From: Candidatus Bathyarchaeota archaeon
GTDB lineage: Archaea > Thermoproteota > Bathyarchaeia > Bathyarchaeales > Bathycorpusculaceae
Assembly (NCBI GenBank): GCA_030630585.1
Contig: DAOVMU010000109.1
Span: forward strand, 1 to 5,528
Length of the DNA: 5,528 nt
Reading direction: 5' to 3'
Under the pieces are notes generated by a model. The model ran no database searches. It was not told the origin of the DNA and saw only the letters and a program-made list of their open reading frames with translations. Positions within the stretch are counted from its first letter, which is position 1. Each line of letters opens with the position of its first letter. Of this stretch, positions 1 to 5,270 are shown in pieces. The translations under genes and the position numbers were made by a program.

Positions 1-846
1 ACACGCATAATGAAAGATGCCGGACTAAAAATAGTGTACCATCTTATGCCGGGGTTACCTGGTTCAAACCCCGAAAACGACTTAGAAGCCTTCAAAGAAA
101 TCTTCACAAGTCTCGTTTTCAAGCCTGACATGATTAAGATTTATCCTTGCCTAGTCTTGAAAGGTACAAAAGCTTACAAATGGTATCTCGAAGGAAAGTA
201 TGAGCCTTACACAAACGAGACAGCAGCTAACCTAATCGTAGAAATTAAGAAGATTATTCCAAACTGGATACGTATAATGCGTGTTCAACGGGACATTCCC
301 GCACCGTTAATTATTGCTGGTGTGAAAAAAAGCAACCTACGCCAGCTAGTGCAGCAGAAACTGGAAGAGCAAGGCGTAAGATGCAGCTGCATACGATGTA
401 GAGAAGTGGGTCACAGAATGCTGAAAGATAAAGCGAGACCCAACCCAGAAAAAGTGGAGATTCTAATTACAAGATACGCTGCGTCTGAAGGAGAGGAAAT
501 CTTTATTTCAGCAGAAGATCCAAATAACGACGTTTTAATAGGGCATTTGAGGCTGAGGATTCCCTCAGAAAAAGCTCACAGACCAGAAGTAAAAGCGACG
601 CCATGTTCCATAATTCGGGAACTCCACGTTTACGGACCTCTTGTTCCAGTTGGTAAACACCTAGTTAAGGCATGGCAGCACAAAGGCTACGGAGGCATCC
701 TGTTAAGCGAGGCGGAACGTATATCAAGAGAAGACTACGACTTCAAGAAGGTTTTAGTTACAAGTGCTCTCGGTACAAAGCAATACTACTTGCGGTTCAG
801 CTACAAATATGATGGAGTATACATGTCAAAAAAGTTGGAGAATTAG
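1..846 (+). CDS. elp3: Elp3-type tRNA uridine(34) acetyltransferase / radical SAM enzyme, C-terminal part (5' end cut by window)
   Basis: This is the last 281 residues of an Elp3 protein; the family is usually about 520-550 residues. The frame is open from base 1 with T-R-I before the Met at base 10, so that Met is internal and the radical-SAM iron-sulphur motif lies outside the window. Recognisable family sequence includes YHLMPGLPGS near the start, FKPDMIKIYP, RIMRVQRDIPAPLI (about residues 91-104) and VKKSNLRQL. A cysteine cluster C-x-C-x2-C (residues 128, 130, 133) followed by REVGH matches the zinc-binding linker. The C-terminal GNAT domain has IIRELHVYGPLVPVG and the acetyl-CoA-binding QHKGYGG (226-232). 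In archaea Elp3 acts without the other Elongator subunits, using acetyl-CoA and SAM to start carboxymethyl modification of wobble U34. The family's usual C-terminal YYRKLGYxxDGPYM is altered here to YYLRFSYKYDGVYM. It sits three bases before gatD and probably shares its transcript. Confidence 0.95.
   Translation, partial: TRIMKDAGLKIVYHLMPGLPGSNPENDLEAFKEIFTSLVFKPDMIKIYPCLVLKGTKAYKWYLEGKYEPYTNETAANLIVEIKKIIPNWIRIMRVQRDIPAPLIIAGVKKSNLRQLVQQKLEEQGVRCSCIRCREVGHRMLKDKARPNPEKVEILITRYAASEGEEIFISAEDPNNDVLIGHLRLRIPSEKAHRPEVKATPCSIIRELHVYGPLVPVGKHLVKAWQHKGYGGILLSEAERISREDYDFKKVLVTSALGTKQYYLRFSYKYDGVYMSKKLEN
837..840 (+). promoter_or_regulatory. Probable ribosome-binding site for gatD
   Basis: GGAG lies nine bases before the gatD ATG, inside the last codons of elp3. 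A second GGAG at 846-849 overlaps the elp3 TAG stop and directly abuts the ATG, which is too close to act as a normal Shine-Dalgarno site. The overlap with the elp3 end suggests translational coupling. No separate gatD promoter is evident. Confidence 0.45.
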
Positions 847-849
847 GAG

Positions 850-2196
850 ATGAGTGAAGAAGAAGAGCTTTCAGGGTATAAAGGTGAAGCGTTAGTAGCC
901 ATAAGAAAAGCTGAAGCCGAAATAGGAGATTTAATACGTATAACACGAAACAGCCAAATCTATGAAGGCATTTTGATCCCACGGTCAGAATATGGAGACG
1001 AGAAACACGTAGTTATGAAGTTGAAAAGCGGCTACAACATCGGCATACGGATAACACCAAGCACGAAAATTGAGAAAATAGGAAAAGGAGCGAAACCAAC
1101 TTTTGCAGCTGCACCTCCTCTAGAAAGAAATCCTGAACTCCCAAAAATCTCGATAATAAGCACTGGCGGAACAATTGCCAGTCGTGTAGACTATAGGACG
1201 GGAGCCGTGCGACCAGCCCTAACGGCAAACGACTTGTACAGCGTTGTTCCAGAGCTTGCCAACATAGCGCAAATGGACACTCAAATACTATTCAGCCTCT
1301 TCAGCGAAAACATAACTGCTAAACACTGGGCAGAAATGGCCAAGGCTGTTTCAAAAAAGATATCCGAAGGTGTGGAAGGCGTCGTAATAGCCCATGGAAC
1401 AGATACGATGGGTTACACAGCTGCAGCCTTGAGCTTCGCCCTGCAAAGCCTTCCAGTTCCAGTAATACTTGTAGGTTCGCAACGTTCAGCAGATAGACCA
1501 AGCTCAGATGCAGCAACAAACCTCATAGGCGCAGTAACAGCTGCTGCAAAAGCGCCCTTCGCAGAAACAGCTGTAGCAATGCACGAAACACCATCAGACA
1601 CGTCTATAGTACTTCATAGAGGAACAAAAGTTCGAAAATGCCACACCAGCAGGAGAGACACCTTCAAATCTGTAAATGCAACTCCACTGGCAAGAATACA
1701 AAACCAGAAAATAATCATGCTTACAGATGAGTATCGAAAACGTGACCCTTCAAGAAAGCTTGTGTTGAAGCCGAAATTCAACAAGAAAGTTGCGTTATTA
1801 AAGTTTCATCCAGACATGAACCCTAGTATGATTGACTGGTGTGTGGAAAAAGAGTATAAAGGAATAATCATTGAGGGAACAGGTCTGGGCCATGTGGGCA
1901 GCTACTCTTTTGAGGCACTGCGAAACGCTGTACAGCAAAACGTTGTAGTAGGCATGACTTCTCAGTGCATTTGGGGACGAATAAACATGAACGTTTATGA
2001 TCAAGGCCGCGATTTGCTGGCTTTAGGTGTAATTCCCTTAGAAGATATGCTTCCAGAAACAGCTACCGTTAAGCTTATGTGGATTTTTGGACAAACCCAG
2101 GATGTGGAAGAAGCTAAAAAAATGTTGAAAATAAACATTGCAGGGGAATTTTTATCACGGACTCTTCCCGAAAAACAAGCAATGGCTGAAAGGTGA
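850..2196 (+). CDS. gatD: Glutamyl-tRNA(Gln) amidotransferase subunit D (archaeal asparaginase-like glutaminase subunit)
   Basis: GatD releases ammonia from an amide donor (glutamine, also asparagine in studied homologues) and passes it to GatE, which amidates Glu-tRNA(Gln). The 448-residue length is normal for the family. Residues about 25-70 form the GatD-specific N-terminal domain (GDLIRITRN, YEGILIPRSE, GYNIGI). From about residue 97 an L-asparaginase type I/II fold follows: ISTGGTIAS with presumed nucleophile Thr108, AHGTDTMGYTAAAL with Thr184 and Asp185, and KVRKCHTSRRDTF with Lys263. These four match the catalytic Thr-Thr-Asp-Lys set of asparaginases. VVVGMTSQC (365-373) and GRINMNVYDQGRDL lie in the C-terminal lobe. 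The fused N-terminal domain and the adjacent gatE separate it from a plain asparaginase. The ATG at 850 follows the elp3 stop by three bases, and the TGA stop is followed six bases later by gatE. No missing catalytic residue is seen. Confidence 0.97.
   Translation: MSEEEELSGYKGEALVAIRKAEAEIGDLIRITRNSQIYEGILIPRSEYGDEKHVVMKLKSGYNIGIRITPSTKIEKIGKGAKPTFAAAPPLERNPELPKISIISTGGTIASRVDYRTGAVRPALTANDLYSVVPELANIAQMDTQILFSLFSENITAKHWAEMAKAVSKKISEGVEGVVIAHGTDTMGYTAAALSFALQSLPVPVILVGSQRSADRPSSDAATNLIGAVTAAAKAPFAETAVAMHETPSDTSIVLHRGTKVRKCHTSRRDTFKSVNATPLARIQNQKIIMLTDEYRKRDPSRKLVLKPKFNKKVALLKFHPDMNPSMIDWCVEKEYKGIIIEGTGLGHVGSYSFEALRNAVQQNVVVGMTSQCIWGRINMNVYDQGRDLLALGVIPLEDMLPETATVKLMWIFGQTQDVEEAKKMLKINIAGEFLSRTLPEKQAMAER
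2191..2196 (+). promoter_or_regulatory. Ribosome-binding site for gatE, overlapping the gatD stop
   Basis: AGGTGA covers the last GatD codons including the TGA stop and lies six bases before the TTG start of gatE. The next upstream in-frame codon triplet before the ATC-ATT-TTG run is that TGA, so the site and the stop together fix the gatE start at the TTG. The layout implies that ribosomes ending on gatD can re-start on gatE. Confidence 0.65.
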
Positions 2197-2202
2197 ATCA
2201 TT

Positions 2203-4104
2203 TTGGAAATAGACTATGAAAAAATCGGGTTGAAGGTAGGTCTGGAAATCCATCAGCAATTGGACACTTCTACAAAACTATTCTGCAATTGCAGACCGGA
2301 GCTCTTCAAAGAAGAACCCGAAATGACATTCGAACGTAGACTTCGACCAACACAAAGCGAATTAGGGCAAGTGGACCCGGCGGCTTACTTTGAATTTCAG
2401 AAAGGAGTAAGAATTCTCTACGAGGCAAACAAGGCAACTTCGTGCCTTGTTGAAATGGATGAGGAACCACCACATCAGTTGAACTTGGAGGCTGTTGAAA
2501 CAACCTTAACGGCAGCTTTAATGATGAAGGCAAAGCCAGTTGACGAAATCCACGTGATGAGAAAAACAGTCATAGATGGCTCTAACACAACGGGCTTCCA
2601 AAGAACTTGTGTTGTGGCCTTAGGTGGTGAAGTCAATGTTGGAGAAAAAACTGTTCCAATTCAGCATATAAGCCTAGAAGAAGATGCTGCAAGAAGAACG
2701 GGTGAAGCTGAAGACAATGTAATACGCTATCGTATAGACCGTTTAGGTGTACCTTTAATAGAGGTTGCAACAGCACCAGTCATAAAGTCTCCTAGAGAGG
2801 CGCAAAAAGTTGCCTTAGCAATAGGAAGGATTTTGAGAGCTACGGGAAAAGCGAAAAGGGGCTTGGGCACAATTCGCCAAGACGTGAATATATCAATTCC
2901 ACATGGTGCGCTCGTAGAGATCAAGGGAGTTCAGGAACTTGAATTGCTCCCGCTTGTTGTAAAGTACGAAGTTCAGCGACAATTGAAACTTTTGGAAATA
3001 AGCCAGGAACTAAGAGCGAGAGGAGCAAAGGAAGAAGATGTTAAAAAAGAGTTTTTCAACGTGACAGACGCTTTTGATGAAACAAAATGCAATGTCCTAC
3101 GCAAAGCCCTAGATGAAAACGAGCAGATTCTAGCCGTGAAACTTCCAAAATTCAAGGGTTTTCTCAAACAGGAATTGATGCCAGGTTTTCGCCTGGGAAC
3201 AGAATTGTCTGACAGAGCGCGTTTCTGGGGAAAAGTTGGTGGCATATTCCACACAGATGAACTGCCAGCCTACGGGTTAACAGAAGAGGAAATGAAAAAG
3301 CTAAGGGAGACTGTTGAAGCTGAGGATCAGGATGCTGTGGTGTTTGTTGCAGACAACCCGGAAAACGTCAAAGACGCATTGAAAGCTGTTGTAGAAAGAG
3401 CCCAAGAAGCCATAAAGGGCGTCCCAGAAGAAGCACGTGCACCGAAACCGGATGGAACAACACGTTACATGAGACCAAGACCTGGAGCAGCAAGAATGTA
3501 CCCGGAAACTGATATTCCTCCGATACAGATAACAGAAGACGACGTAGGAAAAATTTTCTCGCAACTGCCAGAGCTGCCTAAACAAAAACTCAAACGCCTA
3601 ATGGACGAGTATGAGCTTAATCACAAATTGGCTAGGCAAGTTTTAGATTCCAAATATAACAAACTGTTTGAAACTATCGTGAAAGAGAGCAAAATCTCAC
3701 CAACGACTGTTGCCGCATTTCTAACCGAAACTCTAAAAGCATTGAAACGTGACGGCGTTCAAACTGACAAGGTTTCAGAAAGTCAATTTCGAGACGTTTT
3801 CAGTAGGATAAGTGTTGGAGAATTGACGAAAGAAGCCCTCCCGGACATGGTCGTTTGGTTGTCAAGGCACGACAAAAAAAGTGTTCAAGAGGCAATTGAA
3901 AACCTTGGGTTGAAGACTATCTCTCGAAACGAGCTTGAAGCATTTATTGAAAAAGTGATCAAAGACAACAGAAGCTTGACTAAAGAACGAGGTGAAAACA
4001 GTTTTGGTGTTCTCATGGGCATCGTCATGAAAGAGCTACGAGGCAAAGTTGAGGCTACTCTAGCCATCAAGGTGCTGAAAGAAAAACTGAAGCAGAAAAT
4101 CTAA
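2203..4104 (+). CDS. gatE: Glutamyl-tRNA(Gln) amidotransferase subunit E (tRNA-dependent kinase/amidotransferase subunit)
   Basis: GatE binds Glu-tRNA(Gln), phosphorylates the attached glutamate with ATP, then transfers ammonia from GatD to give Gln-tRNA(Gln). At 633 residues it is full length for GatE and longer than bacterial GatB. The GatB-like catalytic cradle shows GLEIHQQLDT (13-22), KLFCNC, VIDGSNTTGFQRT (123-135), SLEEDAARR (157-165) and YRIDRLGVPLIEVAT (176-190). Roughly residues 290-420 form the extra AspRS-like (GAD) insertion that marks GatE against GatB. Cradle motif RMYPETDIPPI (431-441) then returns, followed by a helical region and a YqeY-like tRNA-binding tail (about 540-633) with NSFGVLMGIVMKELRGK. 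The start is TTG: an in-frame TGA (the gatD stop) lies only three codons upstream, and family similarity begins at once with YEKIGLKVGLEIH. It is the last gene of the plus-strand cluster. Confidence 0.97.
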   Translation: MEIDYEKIGLKVGLEIHQQLDTSTKLFCNCRPELFKEEPEMTFERRLRPTQSELGQVDPAAYFEFQKGVRILYEANKATSCLVEMDEEPPHQLNLEAVETTLTAALMMKAKPVDEIHVMRKTVIDGSNTTGFQRTCVVALGGEVNVGEKTVPIQHISLEEDAARRTGEAEDNVIRYRIDRLGVPLIEVATAPVIKSPREAQKVALAIGRILRATGKAKRGLGTIRQDVNISIPHGALVEIKGVQELELLPLVVKYEVQRQLKLLEISQELRARGAKEEDVKKEFFNVTDAFDETKCNVLRKALDENEQILAVKLPKFKGFLKQELMPGFRLGTELSDRARFWGKVGGIFHTDELPAYGLTEEEMKKLRETVEAEDQDAVVFVADNPENVKDALKAVVERAQEAIKGVPEEARAPKPDGTTRYMRPRPGAARMYPETDIPPIQITEDDVGKIFSQLPELPKQKLKRLMDEYELNHKLARQVLDSKYNKLFETIVKESKISPTTVAAFLTETLKALKRDGVQTDKVSESQFRDVFSRISVGELTKEALPDMVVWLSRHDKKSVQEAIENLGLKTISRNELEAFIEKVIKDNRSLTKERGENSFGVLMGIVMKELRGKVEATLAIKVLKEKLKQKI

Positions 4105-4145
4105 TGCACAGTGTAATGTGAGAAAATCTGAGTGATAATGACTGC

Positions 4146-4152
4146 AAAAAAA
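4146..4152 (-). terminator. Possible T-tract terminator for the parvulin gene
   Basis: Seven A residues on the plus strand give a T7 run on the minus strand, about 130 bases past the parvulin stop. Archaeal transcription often ends at such T-runs without a hairpin. The distance is long and the run is isolated, so this is weak. The rest of the 176-bp convergent gap (4105-4280) shows no gene, no tRNA-like sequence and no strong hairpin, and only a T4 run for the gatE side. Confidence 0.2.
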
Positions 4153-4280
4153 TGTTTTCACGGATGCGTCGAACTAAATTCTGCAGACTACTGAGTGCCA
4201 AATGTGTTTACTGCATATCATGAAGCTCCGTTTAACCGGTACTTAGTGTTTAGTCATGGTTGATTGAAGGAGAACTCAGG

Positions 4281-4556
4281 TTATTCAAGCCTTCGTATTA
4301 TGTGGTACCCAAACTTCGTCTTCACAACAGGCGACACTTGACCTTTCTGAAGGGCGAAAGCAGCTTTCTCGAATTCCTTCACCATCTTTCCCCGACTGAA
4401 GGCTCCGAGGTCTCCGCCGCCTTTTCCTGAGGAACAAAGTGAAACTTCCTTGGCGATTTTTGCAAACTTTTCTCCTATCTTCAATCGTTCCAGAATCGCA
4501 TTTGCCTCTTTCTCAGTCTTTACAAGGATGTGAGCACAATGAACTTTATTTGGCAT
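4281..4556 (-). CDS. Stand-alone parvulin-type peptidyl-prolyl cis-trans isomerase
   Basis: This 91-residue protein is a single parvulin (rotamase) domain, close in size to E. coli Par10/PpiC and to the single-domain parvulins of Thaumarchaeota. It should speed cis-trans isomerisation of X-Pro bonds as a folding helper. Visible family features in order are AHILVKTEKEA (8-18) with active-site His9, GEKFAKIAKEVS (28-39), Cys41 in CSSGKGGGDLGAF, the substrate-pocket pair Met58 and Phe62 in GKMVKEFEKAAF, KGQVSPVVKTKFGYH with Phe82 and His85, and the closing strand IIRRL. Cys41 is at the position held by Cys or Asp in the family. No signal peptide or membrane helix is present, so it is presumably cytosolic. 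The ATG at 4554-4556 begins two residues before the first conserved strand and lies about 26 bases from a TATA-like box, so the message is probably leaderless. It is convergent with gatE and divergent from the GIY-YIG gene. Confidence 0.95.
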   Translation of the reverse strand: MPNKVHCAHILVKTEKEANAILERLKIGEKFAKIAKEVSLCSSGKGGGDLGAFSRGKMVKEFEKAAFALQKGQVSPVVKTKFGYHIIRRLE

Positions 4557-4577
4557 GAAGTGAAATTAAATCAATTT

Positions 4578-4586
4578 GTTTATAAC
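4578..4586 (-). promoter_or_regulatory. TATA-like box for the parvulin gene, leaderless arrangement
   Basis: On the minus strand the sequence reads GTTATAAAC, centred about 26 bases before the parvulin ATG. That is the usual archaeal TATA-to-transcription-start distance, so transcription would start at or next to the ATG. No Shine-Dalgarno sequence lies just upstream of the ATG, which agrees with a leaderless message. No convincing BRE is visible. Confidence 0.5.
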
Positions 4587-4602
4587 AGTTATCTTGTTTA
4601 AG

Positions 4603-4618
4603 TGCAGCTCACGCTGCA
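4603..4618. repeat. Perfect inverted repeat in the divergent promoter region, possible operator
   Basis: TGCAGC, a four-base spacer TCAC, then GCTGCA form a perfect 6-bp inverted repeat. Its centre at about 4610 lies between the two opposing TATA-like boxes, roughly 28 bp from the minus-strand box and 20 bp from the plus-strand box. That position suits a dimeric regulator acting on both genes, or the DNA could form a small hairpin. No regulator is encoded in the window, and a 6-bp dyad can arise by chance. Confidence 0.35.
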
Positions 4619-4625
4619 TAAGTTT

Positions 4626-4634
4626 CTTTAAAAG
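4626..4634 (+). promoter_or_regulatory. TATA-like box for the GIY-YIG gene
   Basis: CTTTAAAAG resembles the archaeal TATA consensus and is centred 46 bases before the GIY-YIG ATG. A start about 26 bases downstream would leave a leader of roughly 20 bases containing GGTGA (4668-4672), a short-spaced Shine-Dalgarno candidate. A weaker TTTATT at 4651-4656 is an alternative that would give a leaderless message. Confidence 0.4.
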
Positions 4635-4639
4635 AGAGT

Positions 4640-4667
4640 TGTGAGTTTTGTTTATTGGCTGTGAGTT
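4640..4667 (+). repeat. 8-bp direct repeat with 20-bp period ahead of the GIY-YIG gene
   Basis: TGTGAGTT occurs at 4640-4647 and again at 4660-4667. The period of 20 bases is about two turns of the helix, so both copies face the same side of the DNA. They lie between the TATA-like box and the start codon, where a bound protein would block transcription. A chance origin cannot be excluded. Confidence 0.35.
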
Positions 4668-4675
4668 GGTGACGC

Positions 4676-4942
4676 ATGCCTTACTATGTTTACATACTTC
4701 TTTGTAGAGATGGTACATTTTACACAGGACACGCCAAGGATGTGAAACGTAGAGTTGAACAGCACAAAAACGGTCAAGGTGCCAGATACACAAGGATACA
4801 TCAACCTGAAAAGATAGTGCACGTAGAGAAGTTCAACAGTCGTAGCGAGGCTATGAAAAGAGAACAAGAAATTAAATCACTCAGCCACATGAAAAAACAA
4901 CAGTTGGCAAATTCACATGATAACGCAGATTCAGAAATGTAA
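4676..4942 (+). CDS. GIY-YIG nuclease domain protein (UPF0213/YhbQ-like, single domain)
   Basis: This 88-residue protein is one GIY-YIG domain of the small UPF0213/URI type, typically 80-100 residues. The GIY strand is VYI (5-7) within YYVYILLCRDG, and the YIG strand is YTG (16-18) in FYTGHAKDV. The catalytic Arg is Arg25 or Arg26 in VKRRVEQHKNG, the family's GARYTR follows (35-40), and the metal-binding Glu is most likely Glu63 in AMKREQEIK. All expected active-site positions are thus filled, so metal-dependent DNA cleavage is plausible, but the cellular role of this subfamily is not settled and it has no extra DNA-binding domain. The start is well fixed: an in-frame TGA lies at 4670-4672, and the next possible start is this ATG, immediately before the first conserved strand. 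The last dozen residues are polar and unconserved. The close likeness to bacterial relatives allows past horizontal transfer. Confidence 0.93.
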   Translation: MPYYVYILLCRDGTFYTGHAKDVKRRVEQHKNGQGARYTRIHQPEKIVHVEKFNSRSEAMKREQEIKSLSHMKKQQLANSHDNADSEM

Positions 4943-4965
4943 AAGCATAGCGCGCTAACCTTTTG

Positions 4966-5248
4966 ATGGCAAAAAAATCGTTTACACTTTCTTGATAAGC
5001 GTATTAGTAACTGCAGTATGTTTGATGACGGGGTTAGAGCCTTCAGTTGTGTGGACTAGTCATGGAGACCTCATCAGCGAAACTATATCAACTATGATGG
5101 AGGCAGGAGTCTTCTTACCGCTAATCTATTTGATGGGCAAATTGGTTACGATTTTGGCGGAGATGTGGAAGCGTGCACAAGCAATATTTCCTCTATAGTT
5201 TGGAGCTACAACAGTTGCTTCAGCAAGGTTTTCCTCTTTTTTTCTTAG
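4966..5248 (+). pseudogene. Possible frameshifted or recoded gene for a small exported or membrane protein
   Basis: The 328 bases between the GIY-YIG gene and the next gene hold no ordinary intact gene, but three adjoining frames look protein-like. An ATG at 4966 encodes MAKKSFTLS and then stops at 4993-4995. Codons 2-4 are GCA AAA AAA, so an in-phase A AAA AAA run (4971-4977) is present. One base backwards there gives MAKKIVYTFLISVLVTAV, continuing CLMTGLEPSVV, which looks like a signal peptide or membrane anchor. That frame ends at 5198 (77 residues in total) and has a second hydrophobic stretch near its end. The remaining frame is open from 5060 to 5248 and has soluble-protein character (for example LTANLFDGQIGYDFGGD). 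Either this is a decayed secreted protein with two frameshifts, a programmed frameshift, a sequencing error in the A-run, or chance. I do not recognise a family. Confidence 0.3.
5215..5247 (+). terminator. T-rich tract with a weak stem-loop, possible plus-strand terminator
   Basis: A 4-bp stem TTGC/GCAA with loop TTCA (5215-5226) precedes a pyrimidine-rich stretch containing T7 at 5237-5243. T-runs of this kind end transcription in archaea. It would serve plus-strand transcripts from the GIY-YIG gene or the broken gene after it. The stem is weak, so the T-tract is the main evidence. Confidence 0.4.
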
Positions 5249-5270
5249 GGTATCATGCATGCGTGGGAAA

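Noticed and set aside
10..12. ATG at base 10 as the start of the first gene
   Set aside because: Elp3-type sequence continues in frame to base 1 and the radical SAM half is missing, so the gene begins before the window.
2973..3585. Open frames of 93 and 94 codons on the minus strand inside gatE
   Set aside because: They are antisense to a fully conserved gene, rich in Ser, Arg, Phe and Cys as shadow frames are, and resemble no family.
4132..4194. GTGATAATGA followed by CTGA, considered as a C/D box guide RNA
   Set aside because: The first box does not match RTGATGA, and no C'/D' pair or terminal stem is present at proper spacing.
4138..4194. 18-residue ATG frame in the convergent gap after gatE
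   Set aside because: It is very short, has no ribosome-binding site and resembles nothing known; such frames are expected by chance.
4105..4280. Search for a tRNA or other structured RNA in the convergent gap
   Set aside because: No T-loop GGTTCRAATCC-like sequence or cloverleaf-like pairing was found by eye.
4652..4867. Minus-strand open frames overlapping the GIY-YIG gene and its promoter
   Set aside because: The plus-strand frame carries a complete catalytic motif set, and the antisense frames show no recognisable feature.
4948..4957. Palindrome TAGCGCGCTA after the GIY-YIG gene, considered as a terminator hairpin
   Set aside because: With a realistic loop only three base pairs remain, and only a T4 run follows. 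It could be a protein site, but nothing else supports that.
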